A DNA stretch of 64,000 nucleotides, taken from assembly GCF_030540545.1 (NCBI RefSeq), contig NZ_JAUNVZ010000006.1, positions 24,730-88,729 on the forward strand, given 5' to 3'. Source of the DNA: Rothia sp. (in: high G+C Gram-positive bacteria). GTDB lineage: Bacteria > Actinomycetota > Actinomycetes > Actinomycetales > Micrococcaceae. The position numbers and the translations under genes are program-made. The notes beneath the pieces were generated by a model, which saw only the letters and a program-made list of their open reading frames with translations, searched no databases and had not been told where the DNA came from. Position 1 is the first letter of the stretch. Each line of letters starts with the position of its first letter. Shown piece after piece: positions 18,272 through 26,357 of the stretch.

Positions 18272-18985
18272 GTGCGAATTGTTATAGCTGAATGCTCTGT
18301 AGATTACGAAGGACGACTGCGCGCCCACCTGCCGCGCGCAACCCGCCTGCTCATGGTCAAAAACGACGGCTCCGTGCTGATCCACTCTGACGGCGGCTCC
18401 TACAAACCCCTCAACTGGATGAGCCCACCCTGCAGCCTGAGCATTACTGCAGCAGAAAAACTCAGCGAGACCGAACGCGAAGACTACGATAGCGACCTGC
18501 ACGAACTCTGGACCGTACAGGCAGCCAAAAGCGATGATAAGCTGCTGCTGAAAATCTACTCTGTGCAGCACGAATACTCCCAGGACCTCGGCCACGACCC
18601 CGGCCTGATTAAAGACGGCGTGGAAGCAGATTTGCAGCGCCTGCTGGCAGAACAAATCGAAACCCTGGGCGAAGGCTACACCCTGATCCGCCGCGAATAC
18701 CCCACCGCCATCGGCCCGGTAGATATCCTTGCCCGCGATGCCGAAGGCACCACTATCGCAGTGGAACTTAAACGAGTGGGCGATATTGACGGCGTGGAAC
18801 AGCTGACCCGCTACCTGGATCTGCTCAACCGCGACCCGCTGCTTGCCCCCGTCTACGGTGTTTTCGCAGCCCAGAAAATCAAGCCCCAGGCACGCACTCT
18901 CGCCGAGGACCGAGGCATCCGCTGCCAAGTACTCGACTACGACGCCATGCGCGGCGTGGACGATAGTGCGGGGCGATTGTTCTAA
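18272..18985 (+). CDS. nucS: Endonuclease NucS (EndoMS), mismatch-specific
   Basis: NucS cuts double-stranded DNA at mismatches and carries the non-MutSL mismatch repair pathway of actinobacteria and archaea. The 237 residues have the N-terminal DNA-binding domain ([15 protein letters not shown]) and a C-terminal RecB-like nuclease domain with GPVDILARD and VELKRVG supplying catalytic Asp, Glu and Lys. The GTG start appears to be leaderless. The stop overlaps the next start by one base. Confidence 0.95.
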   Translation: MRIVIAECSVDYEGRLRAHLPRATRLLMVKNDGSVLIHSDGGSYKPLNWMSPPCSLSITAAEKLSETEREDYDSDLHELWTVQAAKSDDKLLLKIYSVQHEYSQDLGHDPGLIKDGVEADLQRLLAEQIETLGEGYTLIRREYPTAIGPVDILARDAEGTTIAVELKRVGDIDGVEQLTRYLDLLNRDPLLAPVYGVFAAQKIKPQARTLAEDRGIRCQVLDYDAMRGVDDSAGRLF

Positions 18986-19305
18986 TGCCACGTAAAAACC
19001 ATAAAAAAGCCTCTGGAACCACCAGCGCCAAATGGGCACGCACCGCCCCGGAAGGACGCGATATTAGCCGCATCCTCGATCCGGCGCCGCGTATCGAATC
19101 CGACCGCTACGGCGACTGGCTGGTGCAATACATTCCCGCCGTCAACGCGCAGAAAAACTATATCTGCCCCGAATGCGGCAGAACCATCCCGCCCGGCGTG
19201 GCGCACCTGGTCGTATGGCAAGATAACCATATGATGGGACGAGAACGAGGCATTGAAGAGCGCCGCCACTGGCACCAGGGATGCTGGCGCACCCGCCGGC
19301 GCTAA
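18985..19305 (+). CDS. Small zinc-ribbon-like protein downstream of nucS
   Basis: A 106-residue basic protein of unknown function that recurs next to nucS in actinobacteria. It has a potential metal site: CPEC at about 75-78 and, after GVAHLVVW, a His-rich HWHQGCW near the C terminus. Its ATG overlaps the nucS TAA (TAATG), so translation is coupled, which suggests a shared task. Nucleic-acid binding is a guess from charge and the Cys/His pattern. Confidence 0.78.
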   Translation: MPRKNHKKASGTTSAKWARTAPEGRDISRILDPAPRIESDRYGDWLVQYIPAVNAQKNYICPECGRTIPPGVAHLVVWQDNHMMGRERGIEERRHWHQGCWRTRRR

Positions 19306-19327
19306 GTACGATCACCAAAGGAAAATC

Positions 19328-20134
19328 ATGAGCGAGATTACCCGAGAGAACGAATTCAACCCCGAAGCCTATGTCTTCGAACCCGTTACCGCAGAGCGCA
19401 TCCGCTCCCGCTCCGTGCTGCCGGCACAGCGCGAAAACTTCACCGTAACCACCGCGGATGGTAAGCGACTGGTCGGCGAGCTCTCCCTGCCCGCCGGCGA
19501 TATTAAAGCAACCCTGGTGACCTTCCACCCGCTGCCCACCCACGGCGGCTACATGGACTCCCATGTATACAAGAAGGCGTCTTTCCGCCTGCCGGAGCTC
19601 GCTAATATTGCCGTGCTGCGTTTTAACACCCGAGGCACTCGCTCCATTCGCGGCGTGAGCGAAGGCGTCTTCGACGGTGGCTTTGCCGAGAAGAAAGACT
19701 TCGACGCTATTCTGAAGTTTGCGCGCGAGCGCTCCCTGCCCAACCTCTGGCTGGTGGGCTGGTCCTTCGGTACCGAACTGGTGCTCAAATACGGTCCGGA
19801 GCACGCGAGCGAATTCACCGGCGCTATTCTGCTCTCCCCGCCGCTGCACCGCGTGCACCCTGCCGAGCTGGATGAATGGAACCGTATTTCCAACCCGCTG
19901 GTGGCACTGGTACCCGAGCTAGACGATTACCTGCGCCCGGAAGCTGCTGGTGAACGCTTCGGCGTGATTGATCGCGCCCAGATTCACGGCTTTGAGGGCT
20001 GCAAGCACCTATGGGTGGGGGAGAAAGCTGTGAACTTGGTGCTCAACGCCATTGTCTCTACTGTGACCGGTGAGAGCACCGAGCTGCCCACCGAGTACAC
20101 TGGTCTTATGGCTCAGGAGATTACTGAGCTGTAA
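19328..20134 (+). CDS. Alpha/beta hydrolase
   Basis: A 268-residue protein with a hydrolase core: strand/oxyanion region TLVTFHPLPTHGGYMDS, nucleophile elbow GWSFGTEL (Ser in GxSxG), a candidate acid in the PELDDYLRPE region and a late His in EGCKHLWVG. The family includes esterases and peptidases; no substrate can be assigned. The start at 19328 has AAAGGA nine bases upstream; a longer frame overlapping the previous gene is rejected. Confidence 0.87.
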   Translation: MSEITRENEFNPEAYVFEPVTAERIRSRSVLPAQRENFTVTTADGKRLVGELSLPAGDIKATLVTFHPLPTHGGYMDSHVYKKASFRLPELANIAVLRFNTRGTRSIRGVSEGVFDGGFAEKKDFDAILKFARERSLPNLWLVGWSFGTELVLKYGPEHASEFTGAILLSPPLHRVHPAELDEWNRISNPLVALVPELDDYLRPEAAGERFGVIDRAQIHGFEGCKHLWVGEKAVNLVLNAIVSTVTGESTELPTEYTGLMAQEITEL

Positions 20135-20172
20135 ACTCTGCCGGTAGGTATACAGGCTAGATGTATAGAGAG

Positions 20173-20262
20173 GGCAGCAGATATAGGTTGAGCGCTATGA
20201 GACTGGACATTTCGCTCTGGCGAAATGCCCAGGATCGTGCGCGAGTGCCTATATCTGCTGCC
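20173..20262. repeat. Family B intergenic element, copy 1
   Basis: A 15-bp perfect outer stem (ggcagcagatatagg with its complement, 20173-20187 and 20248-20262) surrounds two conserved strands, TTGAGCGCTATGAG on the left and GATCGTGCGCGA on the right. Inside are CTGG/CCAG (20203-20206 with 20229-20232) and a catttcgc/gcgaaatg hairpin. A second copy with a different outer stem but the same inner strands lies at 63176-63256. It may end the hydrolase transcript, though no strong T tract follows. Confidence 0.8.
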
Positions 20263-20372
20263 TTTGCTATGCCCTGATAAAGCGGGGTACTCATCACATG
20301 GACTCGTGAATACCTGGGGGAGAGCGTATAAGCTGCGGTAGACTGGTATGTATCATCCCGAAAGGAAACACC

Positions 20373-21722
20373 GTGTCACAGACCCCGCAACAGCCCGCGC
20401 AGCCTCAGCACCCCGCGCAGGCACCCACTGCCTCCGCACCCCGCGCGCAGGCTCCGCGAGCACAGGCTCAGCAGACAGCTCCTGCCCGCAAGAGCAGTGA
20501 GCGCTCCTTCGCTCACCAGGTGGGCGAAACCCTCAGCGCCGCCAGCGAATCTATTTCCAAGACCCGCGAAATGCGTCGTAAGGCGGCTATGCCTCCCACT
20601 GAACCCATCGACATTATTAAGCCCGAGGGCGAGAACGGCGCCGATGAGCCCAAGAAGAAGGCAGAGCCTATCTCCCTGAGCAAGAACCCGGTGGCTTTTG
20701 GCTTCCTGCTGACCGTGGGTGTGGGTCTTGCGCTTGCACTCTACTATGTGCTGAATAATGTGGGCTCGCTGATTGCATGGATTACCTGCGCTATCTTTAT
20801 TGCCCTGGGCCTGGAACCCATTGTAAATCGCGTGCAGCAGGGGCTTCGTAGCCGCATGGCTAGTATTGTTCTTGTGCTCGTGGTGTTTGGCGGTCTGATT
20901 GCTGGACTCTTCGCATGGATTATTCCTCTGGTGGTTAATCAGGCAACGAACTTTATTAACCGCGCACCCGCCATGTACCAGGAATTCATTGAATCCGATA
21001 CTTTCAAGAACCTGGATAACCAATTCCATATTGGCGATTGGGTGAACTCCAATGTGCCCAAGTTCTTTGAAACCCTGACTTCCGGTTCGGGCGTAAATAC
21101 CGTGATGAACGGCCTGGTGTCCGCAGGTTCCACCATTGCTCAGACCTTCACCGGTATTGTGATCGTTCTGATTCTTTCCCTGTATTTCCTGAGCGCAATG
21201 GACGCCATTAAGAAGTGGGGCGTCAAGCTCTCTCCCCATAGTAAGCGTGATCGCGTGCGTAAGATCCTCGACATGATTACCTCTGCTGTGGGTAACTATG
21301 TGATGGGTCAGGCAACCGTGGCATTTATTAATGCTCTGGTTGCGTTTGCAACCCTGTCTATTTTGCAGGTTCCTTACGCTCAGTTGCTGGCAGTCATTGT
21401 GCTGATTCTCGCCTTTATTCCGCTGGTGGGTGGCGTATCCGCTCTGGTGATTGCATCGTTGGTACTGCTCATTAGCTCCCCGCTGAATGTAACCATTACC
21501 TACGCTATCGTCTACGCAATCTACCTGCAGATTGAGGCGTATGTTGTCTCCCCGCGCATTATGTCCAAGGCGGTCTCCGTACCCGGCGGCGTGGCAATTA
21601 TTGCAGTCGCCGGAGGCGGCGCCCTCTGGGGCGTGCTTGGCGCGCTGATCGGTATTCCCGTGGCGGCAGCCTGCATGATTCTGTTGCGTGAAGTCTTTAT
21701 TCCCTATCAGAATAAGCGCTAA
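20373..21722 (+). CDS. AI-2E family (PerM/YdiK-like) membrane transporter
   Basis: A 449-residue inner-membrane protein. The first ~110 residues are cytosolic and rich in Pro, Gln and Ala; about eight membrane spans follow from residue ~108, with a hydrophilic region between spans (about 190-245). The family includes the proposed AI-2 exporter TqsA and Na+/H+ antiporters, so the cargo here is undefined. The GTG start is supported by GAAAGGA. A strong terminator follows. Confidence 0.87.
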   Translation: MSQTPQQPAQPQHPAQAPTASAPRAQAPRAQAQQTAPARKSSERSFAHQVGETLSAASESISKTREMRRKAAMPPTEPIDIIKPEGENGADEPKKKAEPISLSKNPVAFGFLLTVGVGLALALYYVLNNVGSLIAWITCAIFIALGLEPIVNRVQQGLRSRMASIVLVLVVFGGLIAGLFAWIIPLVVNQATNFINRAPAMYQEFIESDTFKNLDNQFHIGDWVNSNVPKFFETLTSGSGVNTVMNGLVSAGSTIAQTFTGIVIVLILSLYFLSAMDAIKKWGVKLSPHSKRDRVRKILDMITSAVGNYVMGQATVAFINALVAFATLSILQVPYAQLLAVIVLILAFIPLVGGVSALVIASLVLLISSPLNVTITYAIVYAIYLQIEAYVVSPRIMSKAVSVPGGVAIIAVAGGGALWGVLGALIGIPVAAACMILLREVFIPYQNKR

Positions 21723-21730
21723 AAATACAT

Positions 21731-21770
21731 CAAGAGCCCGGTAGCTTATGCTGCCGGGCTCTTGCTCTTT
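21731..21770 (+). terminator. Terminator after the AI-2E-family gene
   Basis: caagagcccggtag (21731-21744) pairs with ctgccgggctcttg (21751-21764) over a six-base loop, with CTCTTT after it. Confidence 0.92.
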
Positions 21771-21879
21771 AACAGCGAATAAATGACGGCATGCAAGCGC
21801 TGGGCATAATCCCTAGGCGCCCGCTCAAGAACTTGCGATAATAGGGATAAAGACTAAACCTCAACCACTAGGGAGTATG

Positions 21880-22872
21880 ATGAGCGCAGAATTCTTCCCC
21901 GGCGCACCGGCTAATGGTGCAGTGCCCAACGGTGCAGCGCCCGCCGCCAACGCTGCTAACGCCGAACAGGCACTACCCGCATCCGTCCCCGCTTCTGTTC
22001 GAGGCGCTATGGATCTGGGCGCACAAGCACAGGCCCCCGCCGCACCGGCAGAACAGGGCGCAGCACGCACCTGGCGCGTAGACGTAGAAACCAACGAAGA
22101 CTTCCAAAAATACGTCAACGAATCCGGCCGCGGAGCCGTCATCTTCGCCCTCTACGCACCCCACTCACCCGCCTCCCTGCAAATGCTCGAAGCCACCGAG
22201 CGCCTAGTTAACTCCGCAGAAGGCTCCATGCTGCTGGCAGCCGTAGACATCGTCAAACTGCCCGAAGCAGCTCAGGTATTCGGCGTCACCGGCGTGCCCG
22301 CAGGTATCGCCGTGCTCGGCGGCCGCCCCGCCCCCATCTACACCGGCACCATCAGCCCTGAAGAACTCACCCAGGTCCTCGGCCAGGTGCTGCAGCTCGC
22401 CGCACAATACCAGCTACCCGGCGGCTTCGAACCCATCAACCCCGAAGCTGAAAAGCCCCTGCCGCCCCTGCACGCCGCAGCCATCGCAGCGCTGGATGCG
22501 GGAGACTACGCCGGCGCACGCGAATCCTACCGCAAAGCCATCGCCGAAAACCCCGGCGACAAAGACGCCAAAATCGGCCTGGCACAGGTAGGACTGCTCG
22601 AACGCGTCTCCACCATGAACGCCGCCGAAGTACGCGCCGCAGCCGCCAATAACCCGAACGATATTCAAGCAGCCTTCAACGTCGCCGATCTCGACCTAAC
22701 CGGCGGACACGTAGAAAACGCCTACACCCGCCTGCTGCGACTCTTCTCCACCGTAGACGCCGACTCCAAGGCGCAGGTGCGAGAGAGGCTCGTGGAGCTC
22801 TTTAGCATCGTTGGAGATGATGATCCGCGAACGAAGGCAGCACGAGGCCAATTGACTATGCTCCTGTTCTAA
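21880..22872 (+). CDS. Thioredoxin-fold/TPR protein (YbbN/CnoX-like)
   Basis: A 330-residue cytosolic protein. After an Ala/Pro-rich N terminus (about 65 residues), a thioredoxin-like domain covers about 70-180. In place of the redox CxxC the sequence reads YAPHSPAS, so it cannot act as a disulfide reductase. The C-terminal half has TPR-like helices (ALDAGDYAGARESYRKAIAE). This matches YbbN/CnoX-type holdases that assist protein folding. Two adjacent ATGs (21877, 21880) are possible; the second has better spacing from GGGAG. Codons are unusually C/A-rich. Confidence 0.85.
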   Translation: MSAEFFPGAPANGAVPNGAAPAANAANAEQALPASVPASVRGAMDLGAQAQAPAAPAEQGAARTWRVDVETNEDFQKYVNESGRGAVIFALYAPHSPASLQMLEATERLVNSAEGSMLLAAVDIVKLPEAAQVFGVTGVPAGIAVLGGRPAPIYTGTISPEELTQVLGQVLQLAAQYQLPGGFEPINPEAEKPLPPLHAAAIAALDAGDYAGARESYRKAIAENPGDKDAKIGLAQVGLLERVSTMNAAEVRAAAANNPNDIQAAFNVADLDLTGGHVENAYTRLLRLFSTVDADSKAQVRERLVELFSIVGDDDPRTKAARGQLTMLLF

Positions 22873-22882
22873 TACATTTTGA

Positions 22883-23076
22883 GCTGGAAAGTAATGCGTG
22901 TATCGGATAGCTACCTAGGGTAGCGTTGTTCTACAGAAGCTACGACCTAGAGCCCGCTCCAGCTCAAACAATAAAAATCCCGGCAGTCTATAACATTCAC
23001 ATGGTATAGACTGCCGGGATTTTTATAACTCGCGAGTCGCGGACCTAGGCTCGTAGCTTTATGCGTGCGTTCCAGC
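22883..23076 (+). repeat. Family A intergenic element, copy 2
   Basis: Flanking arms gctggaa (22883-22889) and ttccagc (23070-23076), plus agctacga...cctag-type arms nearer the centre, enclose the conserved strands agagcccgctccagctcaaa (about 22949-22968) and ataactcgcgagtcgcgg (about 23025-23042). GCTGGA can pair either with 22958-22963 or with the distal arm, so two exclusive folds are possible. The centre is a terminator-like hairpin, annotated separately. Confidence 0.8.
22973..23024. terminator. Bidirectional terminator inside family A copy 2
   Basis: A 20-bp perfect stem (22973-22992 with 23005-23024) carries A5 on the left and T5 on the right, so it would stop transcription from either side. 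It separates the YbbN-like gene from the ABC transporter genes. Confidence 0.85.
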
Positions 23077-23222
23077 GGGGGAAGGGAGAACAGTGGGGGT
23101 GTATGGTTAGGTGGTTCGTGCTGCCTCGTTCGAGCGGATGGCTGCGGAAGGGGCAGAAAATCCATAGAAAACATCCACAGCGACAGGGTATCTGTCATAT
23201 TTTAGGAAATAGCAGAGCGTGC

Positions 23223-23251
23223 TTAACACCGTGCAAAACATACGCTAGAGT
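23223..23251 (+). promoter_or_regulatory. Promoter of the ABC transporter pair
   Basis: TTAACA (23223-23228) and TAGAGT (23246-23251) are separated by 17 bases. The -10 box ends six bases before the ATG at 23258 and no ribosome binding site is present, which points to a leaderless mRNA. Confidence 0.65.
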
Positions 23252-23257
23252 AAAACT

Positions 23258-24217
23258 ATGAGAGAACATCACCACACGCACCGCGAGGACCCAACCGCAC
23301 CTCAAACCTCCGCCCTGCACCCGGGCGCAACCCACACAGCGGTGCAGCGCATCGTACCCCCGGTACAACACCCGCACCCCGGCACCTACCCCGTGCCGCG
23401 CGCACCCTACGAACAGGGGACGCTCGATATGCAGCACGCTCCCGAACAGAATCAGCCCGCACCCGCTATTCGCCTCAGGCAGCTGACCAAAGCATTCGAC
23501 CAGCATGTGGCGGTAGACCAAATCAACCTGGATATTCCCGCGGGCTCCTTTTACGGGCTGGTGGGTCGCAATGGCGCCGGTAAAACCACCACCATTTCTA
23601 TGGTCAGCGGAATGCTCGAACCCTCAATGGGCACCGCCCTCATTAGCGGTGTGGATATGTGGGCCCAGCCCCTGGAAGCTAAGCGCCTGCTGGGGGTGCT
23701 GCCGGACGGCGTGCATCTTTTTGATAAGCTCAGCGGTGAGCAGCTGGTCACCTACTCCGGGTACCTGCACGGGCTGGATAAAGCGACGGTGGCTCAACGC
23801 ACCAACGACCTGCTGACCGCCATGGATTTGCAGGAGGCCGCCGGGCGTGCCGTCGCCGACTATTCGGCGGGTATGACCAAGAAAATCGCGCTCGCCGCAG
23901 CTCTGGTGCACGCTCCGCAGGTGCTGATTCTTGACGAGCCCTTCGAGGCGGTCGACCCGGTCTCAGCCGCCAATATTCAGGATATTCTGCGCGGCTTTGT
24001 GGCCTCGGGCGGCACGGTGGTGCTCTCTTCCCATGTGATGGATTTGGTGCAGCGCCTGTGCGATCATGTGGCGATTATGGACCGCGGGCGTATTCTGGCC
24101 GCCGGTACGGTGGATCAGGTGCGCGGTGAGTCGAGTCTGGAAGAACGTTTTGTGCAGCTGGTGGGTGGGCGTACCGCCTCGGAAGGATTGTCATGGTTGG
24201 GCACCTCGTCTCACTAA
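23258..24217 (+). CDS. ABC transporter ATP-binding protein
   Basis: A 319-residue nucleotide-binding subunit. The first ~65 residues are a His/Pro-rich extension (HHHTHRED and several PxxHP stretches) not typical of the family. The ABC domain follows, with Walker A GRNGAGKTTT (about residue 104), signature-region DYSAGMTKKIALAAAL and Walker B VLILDEPFEAVD. It matches simple exporter ATPases. The extension could be an artefact if translation starts at the internal ATG near 23430, but the promoter supports 23258. It overlaps the permease gene by 25 bases. Confidence 0.9.
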   Translation: MREHHHTHREDPTAPQTSALHPGATHTAVQRIVPPVQHPHPGTYPVPRAPYEQGTLDMQHAPEQNQPAPAIRLRQLTKAFDQHVAVDQINLDIPAGSFYGLVGRNGAGKTTTISMVSGMLEPSMGTALISGVDMWAQPLEAKRLLGVLPDGVHLFDKLSGEQLVTYSGYLHGLDKATVAQRTNDLLTAMDLQEAAGRAVADYSAGMTKKIALAAALVHAPQVLILDEPFEAVDPVSAANIQDILRGFVASGGTVVLSSHVMDLVQRLCDHVAIMDRGRILAAGTVDQVRGESSLEERFVQLVGGRTASEGLSWLGTSSH

Positions 24218-25830
24218 AATGGCGTTATGTTCTGGCGTCTTTTCGCCGTAGCCTGTGGGTGGTTATTGGCTGTATTCTGGGCGGGGTGTATGCTCTAGCT
24301 GCCCTGGTCGGTTTGGGCGTGCTCTATGTGATCCTGAGCGGCACACCCCTGCTGGCAGCCCAGCTGGCGTTGATGGCAGGGGCCGCCCTGTGCCTGGTAT
24401 GGTGGCTGGTCCCAATTTTCTTTAGCGGGCTGGATGACACCCTGGATGTGCACCGTTTTGTGCTCTTCCCCCTGGATGCTAAAACCCTGCAGCGTGGCCA
24501 GTTCTGGGCTGGTTTTATTGGCCTTGGCGGTATCGCCAGTGTGCTGGTGGCTCTGGTGGCGCTGCTGGGAGTGAGCACTAACCCGTGGGCGGCACTGCTC
24601 TATACGCTTGGTGCTGTCCTCGGCCTGGCACAGATGATGGTGGGTGCGCGCATCGCTAACGGGGTGGGGCAGTACCTGCGCCGCAACCCCACGGTCAATA
24701 CCCTGGTCACGATTATTGCCGGTATTGCGATTATGCTCAGCGGTTTCGGGTCGAGCCTGTCAATCATGTACCTGATCGATCATTTTGATCAGCTGGGGCC
24801 GGTACTATCGGTGCTGGGCTACACTCCGCTGGGTGCCGGTTTCAGCGCCGCATTTTACGCCTATAGCGGGCAGATGGTTTCGGCCCTGTTGAGCATTGCG
24901 CTTGCCGCCGTGTACACCGGAATCGGGTGGATGATCTGGTACCGTATGCTGGTGCGTTCCATGCGCACGGTGGGCGCGCAGAGCACTCACAGCCAGAAGG
25001 AACGCGCCAAGGGCAACCTGGGATTCTTTGAGTATTTCTCGGCCACCCCGACTGGTGCTATTGCCGCCCGTACGTTGCATAGCTACCGCTACGATATGCG
25101 CTATATTATTTCGGTTCCCATGACCCTGGTCATGTACATTCTTTTTGGTTCGGTGCTGGGGCGCATGAACTTTAGCGGCCCGAAGAGCAGCGCCTCAAGC
25201 TTTTCGGAAATGTTCGACGCCCATCCGGGAGGTATGCTCAACGGCCTACTTTATTTTTCGACCGTGATGGCAGCCTACTACGCCTGCTACCAGGTCTCCT
25301 ACGATAATTCGGCCTTCAGCGCGCATGTGCTGGCGCCGATCACCGGCTGGCAGGAACGCTGCGGCCGCCTGATTGGTTATAGCGCGGTCATGGTGCCGAT
25401 GATGCTGCTGGGTATCACCATTACCGCTATAACGCAGAACGGTTGGGCTTTTTACCCGGTGGTTCTAGTGCAGCATATAGGTATTTTTGCCGCCGGTATT
25501 GGGGTGTGTTCCCTGGCGGAAACCTTCATTAATCCGCCGGCTGCCGCGCCGGGCGCTAGCCCTTTTGCCACCGCTAAGCAGGGTGAGGGCTTTGCGAAAC
25601 AGCTGCTGCTGAGCCTGGTGATGCTTGCTACCGGTTTGAGCGGTCTGCCCAGCTATGTGTGCACTATTGTGTACCTGATCAACGGCCAGATGATGTGGCT
25701 GTGGATTGGTGCTCTGCTGCAGCTACTCTTTGGCGCCCTGTGCCTGTGGCTGTGCCTACGGTGGGGTGCCCGCCGCTATGATCGCTATAGCGCCCGGATG
25801 TTGGTGCGCGTGAGCCGCTCTGCCAGCTAA
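24193..25830 (+). CDS. ABC transporter permease
   Basis: A 545-residue integral membrane protein with roughly 10-12 hydrophobic segments, partner of the ATPase encoded just upstream. The ATG at 24193 lies within that gene and has GAAGGA before it, so the two are translationally coupled. The general organisation (ATPase plus one large permease with long loops) fits an exporter; the substrate is not evident. Confidence 0.85.
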   Translation: MVGHLVSLKWRYVLASFRRSLWVVIGCILGGVYALAALVGLGVLYVILSGTPLLAAQLALMAGAALCLVWWLVPIFFSGLDDTLDVHRFVLFPLDAKTLQRGQFWAGFIGLGGIASVLVALVALLGVSTNPWAALLYTLGAVLGLAQMMVGARIANGVGQYLRRNPTVNTLVTIIAGIAIMLSGFGSSLSIMYLIDHFDQLGPVLSVLGYTPLGAGFSAAFYAYSGQMVSALLSIALAAVYTGIGWMIWYRMLVRSMRTVGAQSTHSQKERAKGNLGFFEYFSATPTGAIAARTLHSYRYDMRYIISVPMTLVMYILFGSVLGRMNFSGPKSSASSFSEMFDAHPGGMLNGLLYFSTVMAAYYACYQVSYDNSAFSAHVLAPITGWQERCGRLIGYSAVMVPMMLLGITITAITQNGWAFYPVVLVQHIGIFAAGIGVCSLAETFINPPAAAPGASPFATAKQGEGFAKQLLLSLVMLATGLSGLPSYVCTIVYLINGQMMWLWIGALLQLLFGALCLWLCLRWGARRYDRYSARMLVRVSRSAS

Positions 25831-25903
25831 CGCGGGAATACCGGTGCCTGTTTGAGTGCTTAGTACAATAGATACAGAGAAAAAGACGAGAGGAAGAGAC
25901 ACG

Positions 25904-26200
25904 ATGAGCTCCATTGACGGCATTGAAGATCCCTTCGGCCCGGCAGGCGGTACCGCACTGCTCGAGCGTGAGGATACTCGCCTGCAGGAACCGGGCGACC
26001 ATGAGCGTTTCTCGCACTATGTGCGCAAAGAAAAGATCATGGAATCCTATCTGACCGGTGAGCCGGTGACCGCACTCTGCGGTAAGAAGTGGCGCCCCAG
26101 CCGTGACCCGCAGTCCTTCCCCATTTGCCCGCAGTGCAAGGAAATTTGGGAGGGTATGAACCCGGGAGATAACGGCTCCGACGATAACGGTGATACCTAA
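25904..26200 (+). CDS. DUF3039 protein
   Basis: A 98-residue actinobacterial protein with a likely zinc site formed by ALCGKKW (about residue 65) and CPQC (about 80-83) and an acidic Asp/Asn-rich tail. Function is unknown. DUF3039 genes are often followed by an SF2 helicase, as here, but a terminator lies between the two in this window. The ATG at 25904 has GAGGAAGAG upstream. Confidence 0.85.
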   Translation: MSSIDGIEDPFGPAGGTALLEREDTRLQEPGDHERFSHYVRKEKIMESYLTGEPVTALCGKKWRPSRDPQSFPICPQCKEIWEGMNPGDNGSDDNGDT

Positions 26201-26220
26201 AAACGCTCTATAGCCATGAG

Positions 26221-26266
26221 CGCAAAGCCCCGAGACTGTGCAGACAGCCCCGGGGCTTTGCGTTAC
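26221..26266 (+). terminator. Terminator after the DUF3039 gene
   Basis: cgcaaagccccg (26221-26232) pairs perfectly with cggggctttgcg (26251-26262). Only a weak T-containing tail follows. Confidence 0.8.
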
Positions 26267-26357
26267 AATTTAACCTCGCCCGTCTGGCACAATGCGCTTG
26301 CTTGAGGACCGTCTTGTGACCGCGGGCGCGATAGCCATACAGATATGAAGGAGAGCC

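Noticed and set aside
21880-22872. Active thioredoxin
   Set aside because: The CxxC site is absent; the sequence reads YAPHSPAS there.
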